From Portulaca oleracea (lineage: Eukaryota > Streptophyta > Magnoliopsida > Caryophyllales > Portulacaceae), in NCBI GenBank assembly GCA_029582165.1, contig CM055874.1, forward strand, positions 27,550,883-27,614,882: a stretch of DNA of 64,000 nucleotides, given 5' to 3'. A program made the position numbers and the translations under genes. Of this stretch, positions 47,675-60,110 are shown in pieces. The number at the start of each line of letters is the position of its first letter. The first letter of the stretch is position 1. The notes beneath the pieces are model-generated. The model worked only from the letters and a program-made list of their open reading frames with translations, was not told where the DNA came from and made no database searches.

Positions 47675-50600
47675 GTTTAGTAAACTTCTGTTAATTTTTT
47701 TTCCTTCTCCCAATTAAATTTACGGATATCATGGGTGATCTAATATTCTTTTACAGGTTCCGATTTTTATTCTGTTTTATTATCTAGATCAAGTTAAAAA
47801 TAGTTATGAGAATATCCAAGGAGGTATATAATTATTTGGGTTTCTATAGGTTTCCGATAAATATTTTTTTACGGTACGACAAGATTATGTAAATTGGGTA
47901 TAGGGAGATATAAGTGTAAGGAGGGAGTTAAAATTGATGAAAATATTTGTTGGGCCTCTTCATTCAGCCGACCAAACGGAGGGGCAAGTTGACCTTTGGG
48001 CCTCTCATGATTATATAATACAACCCACACTCATAATTTTCATTTGGACAAATTCATTCAAACACTCTCATTACTCTTCCTGTCTCTCTCTTGGTCCCTC
48101 CATCTGTCAGCCATGCACTCTGCACCCTGCACACCACTACCCTCGAGCACCACTTCCTTCTTCTTTCTTCCATTTCTCTTGTAGGGTATCACTTCTATCC
48201 TTCTCACTCACCCTTGCAAGTGTTAAGTTTTTGAGTATAATCTAATTTTAGTTATGATTTTTATATTTTACAGAAGATAATCAAGTCTTGCATAAATTTA
48301 AACTGTGATTTTTGAAGATCCTAAGGTATGTAATGTTTATGTGGTGGTTGGTGCTCACTTCTAATGAAGGTTATGCATAGGATGTTGTTTTGAGTTGGAA
48401 TCATGTTATGCATGTAGATTTTATGGCCATGGATGAGTAGTTTATGGGCATTTAATTATGGGAAAGTTGAGTTTATGCCTAAGGTATATTTTTGGGATGG
48501 AATCAATGTAAGATTACTACATATAACTTGCATGCAAGCTTAAACTAGAGTCATGTGTACATTCTGGTTGCAATTTGGGTATTCCGGGCAACATAAAATA
48601 AGATCTTATCCCATATTATTGTATTAAAATATAGCCTAAGATGTTAGCTAACATCCGGTTTTTGAATCTCGGGATTTCGATGTGTATAACTTGAGTTATG
48701 GCCAAAACCGTACAGTGTTGCAATTCTATACGTGTTCTGAGGTTAGTCCGGAAATGCATGATTTATGTTTAATAGTTGATGTTTTTTGTCAATTATTCAA
48801 CATGAAAGTTTTAGAGAATTCATCATGCTTTCTAGAAATGTAAATTTCGTAGCTATCGGACGTCGGGAGTGAAAGTTATGAATCTCCGAATATTGAGCCG
48901 TAATCTGAGTTACACAGAAAAAATCAGTTTCATGGTCTGATGTTCATGGCCGAATCTCGACCCTTTTTCATGTTTGAAACAGTTTGTGGCCTAAATGAAA
49001 GTTTTAGTATGTTCTTTAACCTTTCCATAGATAGCTAGCACGTCCCGAACTGATGCCTGTAGCCCGAGTTATGATTTTTCGAAAAACCGAGGTTCTTTCC
49101 CCTCTGTTCTGGGCAGCCAGCTGTGTTTGGAATTTTTACCCCCTCTTCCTATTGTTTTAGATCTTATGATCAACTCAGAAGTTGTAGTATGTGAGCCAAG
49201 TTTTGCAAAATGTCCTCTTATGTAACCTTCCGATAAGTATGGAAGAAGTTATGACCTCCCGACCTAACCATGGAAACTTATCGTGTTAATATTAATCCTA
49301 GGATTTTACTAAGATCCCTTCATGTTTATCAATAAGAGTAAGTTCTAATTTAAGGTTATTAATCTTGTTAAGTTTCCAAGAGGTCGTTCGACCCAACTGT
49401 TCAAGTCCGTGCGAGTTAAGAGTCTGTGTAAGTTGTCAAGCGTGCAGGTACGTATACTGCCTATAACTTCTAAGTTAAACTTATGAATTATTTATCTCAT
49501 ACATATCATATCTATTTTATGATTTATGTCATCTATGCTAATTTCATGTTTCTTGTTCAAAACTAAGTTTTATGTGGGTGTATGTACCAAAGTTTGATTT
49601 ATTAAGTAACTCATTTGATTTTAAGTATTTATGTTATTTTATGTATCATGTTCAAGTGTAAGTAAGTTTATGTGGCTTTATGTACCCAAGTATGATTTAT
49701 TCTTTTATACCTATTTCGTTATATTTACTCTAATATTCATGCTTTTATGCAAACTCTTATGTTTTATGCTCAAGATGTTATGCAAGTCTTATGAATTTCA
49801 TTTACCAGGGTCAAATTATCAAGTTATTTTATGTTCTACTTTAAAAGCTTATGCTATGTATCACTTATGTTCAAACGTCTTATGCTAAGTCAATACTTTT
49901 ATATTACGAGTACCTCATGAATTATATTTCCTTACAAGAGTAACTTATGTTCAAGAGATTTTAAGAATATCTTCAAGTTACGAATAAGAGTGGTTAAAGA
50001 TTAAATGGTATCAAGTTTTCAAGGTTAAAGTTTTAAGTGTTCCAAGGTTAAGAAGGGTCCCCGACCATGTTTATGGTGCCTTAGTGCACACCATGATACC
50101 CGTGCCCTAGCGCACATCAGGAAACCCGTGCCTTAGTGCACACCATAATAACCGTGCCTTAGTGCACCCAGGGAAAAATATAACTTTAGTGTCTTAGATG
50201 CACACCATGGAAATCTGGCCAGTATAGGATAATTATCCACCATCCAGATCTCCCGATCGGTCCAGGTATGCGCATATGGAGGTTTAGCCGATGATCACAA
50301 GTAGGGGACCTTCAATATAATAACATGTGAACCAAGTTTTTAGTATCTTAAGTTACCTAGGTTATTGGAATCAAGGTAAAGCTTTATGAGTTTCATGCCA
50401 AAGTTTTATAAGTCTTGATTTATGAGGATTTAAGGTCAAGTTTGTTTTATGGCTTCATATGCGTTATATGTTAAGTCATGTATGATTAGTTTTTATTCTG
50501 AACTATGTTACATTATGTTTAAAGGAAAGAGCTTTCGAGTATGGTTTCAATTAAGTCATGGTTTTCATGTAGAGGTTAAGTATGTTATGTTATGTAAGTT

Positions 50601-51113
50601 ACGTTTTTGTGTTTTGTTATTATCTGTTAGTTACATTGCTTTTAATGTTTTTGGAATCGCGCTAGATAACTAAAACGAATTACGAAAAGATTCTTTCACT
50701 ATAGAGGTATACGTACTGAGATTTATCTCACTTTTCGAAGTTTTCTGTTTCCGTTTTAGGGCATCCGGCTAAGGTAAAAGGCAAGACTCCGGACGGACGA
50801 ACCCATAGATCCACCTAAGACCGCAAAGGTGATTTGGGAGCTATCGATTTAGAATAAAGAGATTAGTTATTTTAATGGTTATGTAATTAAATTAAGTTGT
50901 GAGATATGTTGTATTGTTGTTAGGTCAAGTGTGCATCTTGGTGGGGGGTTGTTATGCTAAGATGAATCATCTATGGTTGTATGTTGGGATTGATGTTAGC
51001 CTTGTCCACCTCCGTGGATGGCAGTAGTACTCTCAGGTGTTTATCTTCTACTAATCATTAGGATAAGTGAATTATTAACTTAATCTCGTATTTAGTAACA
51101 TGGGGGTGTTACA
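47512..51113 (+). mobile_element. Large non-coding LTR-like element, probable solo LTR
   Basis: It starts TGTAATAACCC and ends GGGGGTGTTACA, the palindromic TGTAA/TTACA ends typical of many Ty3-type plant LTRs. ATTCG flanks both sides (47507-47511 and 51114-51118), a perfect 5-bp target duplication. A pyrimidine-rich leader follows at about 48060-48200. I find no gag or pol in 3.6 kb, so a solo LTR left by recombination is the simplest reading; a non-coding large retrotransposon derivative is the alternative. A partial extra copy of its first 160 bp lies at 47301-47459. Confidence 0.72.
50076..50173. repeat. 26-bp tandem repeat inside the LTR-like element
   Basis: Units begin GTGCC(T/C)TAG(T/C)GCAC at 50076, 50102, 50128 and 50154. 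Each contains a GTGC...GCAC inverted word that could form a small stem. A diverged fifth unit may follow near 50185-50207. Confidence 0.82.
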
Positions 51114-51118
51114 ATTCG

Positions 51119-52375
51119 TATACCAATTACCTTTTTTTCATTTATGACATCCCATATATTCATATACATACATAAACTAATTTGTGTGATGAAAATTACG
51201 GGTAGTAATCATAGTACTCAAGTTACAAAGATGTAGTAATAATTGTCAATTTTATAACTGTTGCAATAATTAATTGTCATATACATTTCTTTCATAATAA
51301 ATTTATTTAGAAAAATTGGATAATAATAATCCATTCTTTTAGCTTTTGTATGCCAATAATCTCTACTTTGTTTTTATATTTTGGTTGTCCAAAAAAAATG
51401 AAAATTGTATTCTGAAGGTAATCATTGAGTATATACTCTAAATATCATTCGAATCCAATTTTCCATTTATTTATTTACTTAAGGTCTACCATTCGAATAA
51501 TTGTTCTCTCACCATTTTTAGTTCCTCTATCTTTTAGGATTGTTCGCTATTTGTTATTACTAATTCTTCATTGTTTGTAATCATATTTAACATCAACTTG
51601 CATTAATAGATTTGGTATTGAGACTTCCATCTTAATTAGTTTAGTTCAAGTATAACGGTTTCGCCATCAACAACTCAATTAGTTATATGTCATATTTTCA
51701 TTACATTTAACCTGTGAAAAGTTACCAAAGTTTAATTGTAACCTTTCATAAAAAAAATTCTTCCACGTTCACATTCTTCATATTTTTTGACATTTTTATC
51801 ATTTATTTTCCTATAATTATTTATATTTGTATTCGTCTTCGTAACTAAGTACCCCCATGTTTGCATTCAACATATTTTTTATCGTATTTTTTTATTTATT
51901 TTCCTATATTATCTATACTTATATTTGTCTCCCTAATTTAACACTCGTTCGGATTCGGAAGAACGGGAAAAAACTCGTGTCATAAACATAAAAGGGGTTA
52001 CCTGCAAATTTTCCTAATTTCACATTGGGGGAGTAAAATTATATTATAGGCATATTAAATTATAATTTTACATAAACACATTTTTAATTAAAAAAAGATA
52101 TTATAACGGTTAATTTTACAAATACCCCAAAAAATAAGGTTATGTTATAGGAGGGAGTGAAATTTACTCCTAATATTGTAATTATAATTATGTAAGTATT
52201 TGTAATGCCTTGAAAATTCAATTTTAATATTTAATGGTCAAACTTAACATTGACCCACATTAATAATGGAAAAGTCAAAATAAACTAATGACATCATTGT
52301 CGTACCTCTGAAGAGATACAAGGCAAGAATAGCGATTGAGAAACAAACTACCAACTTCAAATTAATAACTAAAAC
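51119..52375. other. AT-rich DNA with possible LTR edge
   Basis: Mostly AT-rich with no gene. At 52201 TGTAATGCCTTGAAAATTC resembles an LTR edge, and its reverse complement would end GGCATTACA. It may be the end of a minus-strand element that copia-2 later entered. I could not locate the opposite end. Confidence 0.4.
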
Positions 52376-52790
52376 TGTTGGGTGTGAAGACCAAACTGAG
52401 GAACGAAGAAGGAAGAAAACGGGCTGCGTTTTTTGGGTGCTGCAATGCGACACCTTGATGGGCTTCGTCCAAAGGCCCATATGTGTGTTATATTTTTTTG
52501 AGCGGCAAGTTTTTTAGGGTTTTTAGTTATTGTTAACCTAATTCCTCTTATGTTTCTCTAGTATATATAGGGGTTCAGGTTCTCCCTATTTTGTATCCCT
52601 GAGATCAAGTGAGATAGAGAGAAACACAACCTTGTATTGTAATCCTCATATTACTAGTGCATCGATTCCGTGGTTTTTTTCCTGCTTTGGGTTTTTTCCA
52701 CGTTAAATTCCTGGTGTCAAATTTCTTATTTCTTTTCCGCTATTATTTCCTATTGTTTGTGTTTTGCTTGAGTACTCTTCGATCCTAACA
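52376..52790 (+). repeat. copia-2 5' LTR
   Basis: 415 bp, TGTTGGGTGTGAAG to CGATCCTAACA. A TATATATAGG promoter-like word lies at about 52561-52570. Confidence 0.95.
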
Positions 52791-52792
52791 AC

Positions 52793-52804
52793 TGGTATCA
52801 GAGC
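52793..52804 (+). other. copia-2 primer-binding site
   Basis: TGGTATCAGAGC, two bases behind the 5' LTR, complementary to the 3' end of initiator-methionine tRNA as in most plant copia elements. Confidence 0.9.
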
Positions 52805-52840
52805 TTTCAGGGTTTGTGAAAAAGAACTCGCTTTCAAACA

Positions 52841-53722
52841 ATGGCAGGAGATAAGTATGAAATAGAGAAATTTGATGGATCTGACTTCATCTACTGGAAG
52901 TTGCAGATTGAGGATCTTCTGTATGCGAAGTCGCTGCATGTTCCGCTGTTGGATAAGCCTGATAAGATGGAGCAGGCTGAATACGATCTGCTTGATCGAC
53001 AGGCGATGTCCCTAATCAGGATGTCATTGACTCGGAATGTCATGTTTAACGTCATGGAGAAAAAGACAACGAAGGAATTGCTGAAGGCACTGGAGAATAT
53101 GTATGAGAAGCCTAGTGCAACGAATCAGGTATATTTGTTCACTAAATTAACCAGCTGTAAGATGGCTGAAGGTGGGGATGTGGCTAATCATATTAATGAG
53201 ATTTCTAAAATTTTATCGCAACTTGCTTCAGTAAAGATGGATTTTCCTGAGAATGTTAGGGCTTGCGTATTATTATCTTCTATGCTTGAGTCTTGGAGAA
53301 CCCTTGTAACTGCTTTTAGTAGTGCTAAGGATACTGACGAGATGAAATTTGATGATGTCAAGTCTGTATTGCTTAATGAGGGTCTTCGCAGGAAGAATTC
53401 CGGCGAGGAATCTTCGGGAATTGTGTTAAGTGTCAGGGGTAGGAAGACCAATAAGAATTCTGGTAATTCCAGGGGACGGTCGAAGTCCAGGGGTAAAAGC
53501 AGGTCTAGGGACATGAGCAATGTTGTGTGTTATGGTTGTGGGGATAAAGGTCACTTTAAGAGGGATTGCCCTAAACCTAAGAAGGGGAAGGGTAACAATG
53601 ACCGTGACTCTGTCAACTCTACTGAAGATCTCTGTGAAGCACTTGTCTTGAGTGTGTCTAGTCCTGAGGAGTCTTGGATTGTTGATACTGGCGCATCCTT
53701 TCATGTTTCTTCAAACAGGTAG
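52841..53722 (+). pseudogene. copia-2 gag and protease start
   Basis: 293 codons from MAGDKYEIEKFDGSDFIYWK. The gag core spans about residues 10-190. A basic Arg/Ser-rich stretch precedes the zinc knuckle CYGCGDKGHFKRDC (C230, C233, H238, C243). The aspartic protease motif VDTGASFHV is near residue 282. A TAG at 53720-53722 interrupts the polyprotein; the same frame continues beyond it. Confidence 0.92.
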
Positions 53723-54538
53723 TTATTTCGTAATTTCAGGAGTGGAAATTGTGGCAGGGTTTATCTTGCTGATAACAAATATTATGAGATAACAGGTAGA
53801 GGAGACGTGACAATTAAGACTGCTAATGGTGGTCTTTGGAAGTTGGAGGATGTCAGGTACATTCCAGGTATTAAAAGGAATTTAATCTCTGTTAATCAGC
53901 TTGATGAGATGGGCTATTCTGCACGGTTTGGGAATGGAAAATGGAAGATTATGAAAGATGCTATGGTAGTGGCGAAGGGATTGAGATCCGGTACATTGTA
54001 CTCCACAAGAGATAGTGCTAACGTGATTTCTAATGTCAATACTACTTCTTGTTCTAGTTTATGGCATTGCAGGCTTGGTCATATGAGTGAAAAGGGCATG
54101 AAGATTCTAGCTTCAAAGGGCGTTTTGGAGAATCTAAAAACCGAAGATATGGAACTCTGCGAGAGTTGTGTCCTCGGTAAACAGAAGAGAGTCAGTTTCA
54201 CCAAAACTGGCAGGGAACCGAAACCAGAGAAGTTGGAGTTGGTGCATTCAGATGTGTGGGGGCCTGCGCCAGTCAATTCCATGGGTGGTGCTCAATATTA
54301 TGTCACCTTCATTGATGATCACAGTCGAAAGGTATGGGTTTATTTTTTGAAGAATAAATCTGATGTGTTCAGTGTTTTCTTGAAGTGGAAAGCACAGGTT
54401 GAGACACAGACTGGGTTGAAGGTGAAGTGTTTGAGGACAGATAATGGAGGAGAGTATGAAAAGAAGGAGTTCGTGGAATATTGTGAACAGAACGACATTA
54501 GATTACTCGAGCGTTCCGACACCACGAGAATGGAATAG
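53723..54538 (+). pseudogene. copia-2 pre-integrase and integrase core
   Basis: Same frame as gag. It shows GDVTIKTANGG, the pre-integrase zinc region WHCRLGHMSEKGM ... CESCVLGK, and the integrase core with DVWGPAPVNSMGG, YVTFIDDHSRKVWVYF and LRTDNGGEY (first two catalytic aspartates). The expected third acidic residue falls in the damaged region after 54500; the frame ends at a TAG at 54536-54538. Confidence 0.9.
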
Positions 54539-54670
54539 CGAGAGGATGAACCGACTCACGAGCAGAGAGCCAGGAGCATGAGGATTCATCTTTGGATCGC
54601 CAAATATATGTGGCGACGAAGAAACACAAAGATACCTAATCAACAGGAGTCCGTCGGTTCCTTTAGATTT
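54500..54670 (+). other. Indel cluster in copia-2 integrase
   Basis: Conserved integrase words can still be recognised but in shifting frames: ARSMRIH near 54570 and INRSP-like DNA near 54640. Several short deletions fall within about 150 bp, while the kilobases on either side need only single-base stops. The polyprotein resumes in another frame from 54669. Confidence 0.75.
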
Positions 54671-56450
54671 GAAGGTACCCGAGGAGGTATGGGGTGGTAA
54701 GAAAGTTGATTACTCCTTTCTTTGTATTTTTGGTTGTACTGCTTATGTGATGACTGATCCTGAGAAGCGTGATAAATTGGATCCTAAGTCCAAGAAGTGT
54801 TTTTTAGTTGGCTATGGGACTGATGCTTTTGGATACAGGCTGTGGGATGGTAAGAAGATGTTGAGACACTATGATGTAGTCTTTAATAAGAATCTGTTAT
54901 ATAAAGACTGGCAGGCATCAAGTGACTCAGGAAACAAGGAGTTAGTGGGAGCAAAGGTGATGGAGCCAGAAACTGTCAAGTTTTCTGATGGTGCACCGGA
55001 GAGGAAAACAATGGAGACAGAGGCATCACAGGAAGTTCCACAGACTACTGATGAGGCTGCTGAAGAACCTGATCCACTAGAGTTGGCTGGAAGCTCTAGT
55101 GATGATGAACAAACTCCACCACCCACTGTGAGGAGATCCATGAGGGCTACCAGAGGTAATGCACCTGAAAGATATTCTCCATCTTTGCATTATTTATTAC
55201 TGACAGATGCTGGTGAGCCAGAATCCTATACTGAAGCTATGCAGGTTGAGGATCGTTCCAAGTGGGAGCAGGCAATAGATGATGAGATTGCCTCACTTGA
55301 GAAAAACAAAACTTGGGAACTAACCAGGTTGCCTGCAGGAAAGAAAGCCTTGTTGAATAAATGGGTTTTCAGGATCAAGAATGAGCCTAATGGTGTTGTG
55401 AGGTACAAGGCTCGATTAGTGGTTAAGGGATTTTCACAAAAGGAAGGTATTGATTATAACGAGATTTTCTCTCCTGTTGTGAAACTAACCACTGTTAGAA
55501 TTGTCCTTAGTATGGTTGCAGTGGAAAATTTACATCTGGAGCAGATGGATGTAAAAACAGCCTTCTTGCATGGAGATTTGGAGGAGGACTTGTATATGAA
55601 GCAACCTGAGGGATATGAAGTTCCAGGGAAGGAACACTTGGTATGTAGACTTCGAAAAAGTCTATATGGGTTGAAACAGGCTCCAAGGCAATGGTATATC
55701 AAGTTTGACACCTTCATGTGCAACAATGGGTTCAAGAGGAGTGATAAGGATCAATGTTGTTATTATAAGAGCCTTCCTAACTCTTACATTATTCTACTTC
55801 TCTATGTGGATGATATGTTGATTGCAGGAGCAAGCATGAAGGAGATTACCGGGCTTAAGGAGAGGATGTCCAAAGAGTTTGAGATGAAGGATTTGGGTGC
55901 TGCAAATCAAATCCTTGGCATGAGGATTACTAGAGACAGGGACAAAGGAGTTTTGAGGCTGTCTCAGGAGGACTACATCAACAGGGTGCTAGAGAGGTTC
56001 AGTGTGGCTGATTCAAAACCTAGGGGCACTCCTATGGCAAACCATCTCAAATTATCTAAAGAACAACAACCCAAAACCAAGGAGGAGAAAGAATACATGG
56101 CTAGAGTTCCTTATGCTTCAGCAGTTGGGAGCTTGATGTAAGCCATGGTCTGCACGAGACCGGATATTTCTTTTGTAGTGGGAGCGGTGTCCCGCTTCAT
56201 GTCCAATCCGGGGAAATCACACTGGGAAGCTGTGAAATGGCTGTTGAGGTATTTGAAAGGTACCTCTCATTATTGTCTTATGTTTGGCGGAACTAACCTT
56301 GATCTGAAAGGTTATGTAGATGCTGATTTGAGTGGGGATTTCGATACGAGCAAGAGTACAACAGGCTATGTGTTCACTCTTGGTGGCTCGGCAATCAGTT
56401 GGATGTCAAGATTACAGAAGTGCATTGCTATGTCAACTACAAAATCATAA
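54669..56450 (+). pseudogene. copia-2 integrase C-terminus and reverse transcriptase
   Basis: The frame begins MKVPEEVWGGKKVDYSFLCI (end of integrase), passes an acidic Ser-rich linker, and has a full RVT_2 reverse transcriptase: [58 protein letters not shown] and the intact active-site motif YVDD (55803-55814). A TAA at 56139-56141 interrupts it just before the conserved CTRPDISFVVGAVSRFM block, which follows in the same frame. A second TAA stands at 56448-56450 in the RNase H region. Confidence 0.92.
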
Positions 56451-56804
56451 TATATTGCTCTGTCTGAGGCAGGAAAAGAAATGATATGGCTGCAGGATTT
56501 CTTGGAGGTTCTTGACCAGGGGCAGGATGGTGTTCTTCATTGTGACAGCCAGAGTGCCATTCAACTAACGAAAAATCCGGTGTTACACTCAAGGACAAAG
56601 CATATTAGAAGGAGATATCACTTCATTCGAAACTTGGTGGAAAGTGGTGAAGTGAAGCTCGAGAAGATCGCAGGCAGTAAGAACTCGGCTGACATGCTAA
56701 CCAAGCCAGTGGATGTTGGGGCGAGGCTCAGATGGCCTCGTGAGGCCTCTCTGACTAATGAGGAGGTCAGCCGATGCACTAGGAGAACTTGTGGTGAAAG
56801 TTGA
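56451..56804 (+). pseudogene. copia-2 RNase H C-terminal part
   Basis: Same frame continues after the stop: YIALSEAGKEMIWLQDFLEV, LHCDSQSAIQLTKNPVLHSR, TKHIRRRYHFIRN and NSADMLTKPVD. The final 35 residues differ from the usual copia C-terminus. The polypurine tract follows at 56827. Confidence 0.88.
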
Positions 56805-56837
56805 GGATGGTTGAGGTTTGGTCTCCAAGTGGGAGAT

Positions 56838-57251
56838 TGTTGGGTATGAAGACCAAACTGAGGAACGAAGAAGGAAGAAAACGCAGGCTGCGTTTTTGGG
56901 TGTTGCAATGCGACACCTTGATGAGTTTCGTCCAAAGGCCCATATGTGTGTTATATTTTTGAGCGGCAAGTTTTTAAGGGTTTTCAGTTATTGTTAACCT
57001 AGTTCCTGTTATGTTTCTCTAGTATATATAGGGGTTCAGGTTCTCCCTATTTTGTATCCCTGAGATCAAGTGAGATAGAGAGAAACACAACCTTGTATTG
57101 TAATCCTCATATTACTAGTGCATCGATTCCGTAGTTTTTTTCCCGCTTTGGGTTTTTTCCACGTTAAAATCCTGGTGTCAAATTTCTTATTTCTTTTCCG
57201 CTATTATTTCCTATTGTTTGTGTTTTGCTTGAGTACTCTTCGATCCTAACA
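56838..57251 (+). repeat. copia-2 3' LTR
   Basis: 414 bp, TGTTGGGTATGAAG to CCTAACA, followed by the AAAAC target duplication. About 97 percent identical to the 5' LTR by direct comparison. Confidence 0.95.
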
Positions 57252-57256
57252 AAAAC

Positions 57257-59234
57257 ATCATTCTTGGTCGAACAACATTACGAAACTAACAACAATTTCA
57301 AGTTTGATCATAAAGAACTAAACTCTTTATTTAAAGCAAAACTCTAAACAATCGTCCTCACTGCTAGTTCCCATTCCCATCATAGAATTCTTCACCTGAA
57401 AACAAAATATTTAAAACATGAGGATGACTCTATAATGTCTACCCCTAACCATCAAAGCAGATTAAATTTTATTTCAATTCATTTAAAGGGGAGAAGTGGA
57501 CAAGTCAAATCATTTCACAAACTTATTTTCCCCAACCATCCATAACCATCTTTCATAGAGTTATTAAGCGGGCGGAGCTTGCTCATTTGCCCCTCGAAGT
57601 CCAAAACTTCGCATATAATCATATCTCAATATCATCATAATCTCAATCTCAATCAATCACAATCTCAATCATACGAATGGTCATCCATTTCACACATGTG
57701 CAACCACTTAACCCCAGGGATGTAGTACTTATCAAACATCTCTGATCTCTTGACAATTCCCCTGCAGGATACCACGATCCTAGTCTTTGGGATGTTGCCC
57801 GAACCCGCATTTATGTCCCGTTTGAATTATTAGTCATGTTTAATACTTTCACACCTTTCCACGTCTCAATCAACCAATCCCAATTTTCAAAACTATTGCA
57901 AAATCACACACATAAAGGATTGTCTGCATTTAACCAACTCGAAAGAACAATAATTCAACATCCAAAATAGACAGTCAATTTTATCATAAAATCCCCTTTC
58001 GGGATGCAAATTCCAAAACACATTAAAAACCATAAAACACATAAAGTGCATCCCAGTGAGGATTATGACATAGACATTACCTGGTGGTGTTCACCTCACT
58101 TCATCCGAAAAAACACTTGAGCTCACTAACGAGTCGTCTAACCCAAACCTATATAATTAGAATAAAAATTCTAAAATTAATACGGCCTAGTAGAGTTAGT
58201 ATATGCAACCTTCTACCTTACCTAAACCCTAAAACATTTAAGGGTTCCCAATATTCACTCATAATAATCTCATAACCTTCACAAAAAATTATTTTACATA
58301 AAATTAAATGACCCTATTTATTTAGAAAGAAACATAGAAAGTGTACATATTACTATGCCTATGTTATAAAACTCATAACTCGACTTTTCAGCATCCCATG
58401 GACTTGGTTCTTAACTTTCTGGAAACATCAGAGAGTCTACTACAACTTTCATGGTGAATACAAAACCTAAAACACACTCCAAAGGGTCTAAAAGTAGCAC
58501 ACAACAAATATGTCTAACTTTCGACGCGTTCCTATTAACAGTCGATAACTCGGGCTATACACCTCAAATACTTGAACCGTAAAATTCTTATTAAAGCCAA
58601 TTCATGAAGGAACACCCAAACCAAGACTTTCAATTAAACATCAACTACACAACTAATAGTGTACTTTTAAACATGACACATCCAAACCGTCTCCAAAACC
58701 CAGTTTGTTCTCTCTTGAATTATTAACCTTAACTCTAATCAACTGAACCAAAACTCCAACCTTGACATCTAAACATCCAATCACACCCTTTTTGATCTTT
58801 CATGACCTTATGACAAACCATAACTCCTCAATTACAACCTAAAACACAAGTATCAGGCTAGATTACAAACAAGATGCAACTTTTACTTATTAACACTAAC
58901 AATATAACAAGGAGGCCAAAATTTTACTATCAAACTTCACATAGTAATGTTAGCATTACTCCATGAGGGTTTGTAAAACGAAGACTACGAAATGATAATA
59001 AAATCTTCGCATAAACTTTGATAATTATCGATAATAACTCTAATTTTAACTACATAAAATACCCTCTTCCCCTCACATCGCACCTTAATCACATGCATAA
59101 TACCACTAATAACCTAGGTAGAAACTAGCCCTTGAATCAGGTTAATACTTTGAAAAACTAATTGAAAAAAAAGTATCAATAGTTAGCAAACAATGGCAAT
59201 GATAATACATGAAAATAATAACTAGAGTTTAGGG
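57257..59234 (-). other. Non-coding, retroelement-type DNA, probably minus-oriented
   Basis: No coding region found. The minus strand has phrases also met in the LTR-like element at 47512-51113, for example CATGAAAGTT(G/T)TAG and CCCGAGTTAT, so this may be a related minus-oriented LTR into which copia-2 inserted. Its ends were not resolved; 52201 is one candidate edge. Confidence 0.35.
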
Positions 59235-60110
59235 TTAGAATGTTATACACCCAAGGGAGAGAAAGAGTGCTGACTGAGATGGCTGAGTGGTGACTGGTGG
59301 ATAGCGACGACGATCAAGGCACGACGGCGACGTGTCTATGCAAAGGGCGACGTTGGGGGTTGCGAACAAGGCTGTCCGAACAGCAGCAACACTGCAAAGC
59401 AGTTGCTCTTGTCTTGCGTGGTTAGGCGGGCTCGATGGTGGCGGTGGATTTGGAGCGGTGGTAGGGCGGTGAGCAGCGATGACGAACAACATCCTAGGTC
59501 CGTGGTTGCGTTGGTGGTTCCCACTAACGAAGGAGAGGACTGTGATCGTGGTGCGAAAATTGGTAGGGATGGCGTTCGGGTTTTCCGTCGATGGGCGGGA
59601 GCTAACGGTGGCGGTGGAAGACCTTCGACGGTCATCAAGACGGTGGGGTATGGAGGCGACGTCCTAGGTGGTTGGGCAGTGTGAGCAACCACGAGAGGGA
59701 GAGAGAGAGAGAGAGCTCGAGAGTGAAGAAATCAGATTTTGTTTTGGGTTATATGTCATCGCCGTGAGGACTCTTCTGTCTAGAGCTGCCCTTTGGTGGT
59801 CACGCCGGTGAGGAGTTTGAGTCACAGGCGTGAGGTCCTTCCTGCCTTGAACCCAAATTTCATCTTTTGATATGTCACGACCGTGTGGACTCATCACTGC
59901 CCTGACACCCTTTATGTCCAGGGGGTCGAGAGACTCCAATTACTTGGCCTTGGGAAGACTTGGTCATGACCTTGACAGGTTGACTCATGGTTGTGAGGCT
60001 TCTGCTGGTTTGAGTCCTCTTGAGGCCCTTAAAGCTAAGGAACTTGGTTTTCCACCTTATCAAGTCTTGTTTTCTCAGGATTTGTATTAGGATTTCGACT
60101 CTTCTTCATA
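59235..60110. other. GC-rich, low-complexity segment
   Basis: On the minus strand a Pro/Ser/Thr-rich frame (59336-59692) resembles the pseudo-coding leaders of large plant LTRs more than a protein. A (GA)n run lies at 59697-59715. From 59750 to 60060 two related blocks with GTGAGG(A/C), GTCAC and GACTC words occur. No gene is recognised. Confidence 0.4.

Larger units (their letters stand above)
52376..57251 (+). mobile_element. copia-2: structurally complete Ty1/copia retrotransposon, decayed coding region
   Basis: 4876 bp with 415-bp and 414-bp LTRs (TGTTGGGT...CCTAACA), primer-binding site TGGTATCAGAGC at 52793, polypurine tract AAGTGGGAGAT at 56827-56837, and a perfect AAAAC target duplication (52371-52375, 57252-57256). 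Domain order is gag - CCHC knuckle - protease - integrase - reverse transcriptase - RNase H, as in Tnt1-type elements. I count 11 substitutions and 3 small indels between the LTRs, about 2.7 percent divergence. Stops at 53720, 54536, 56139 and 56448 and frame changes in integrase make it non-autonomous. Confidence 0.95.

Noticed and set aside
59336..59692. Minus-strand Pro/Ser-rich protein
   Set aside because: Low complexity in a GC-rich retroelement-type segment with overlapping frames on both strands; no domain.
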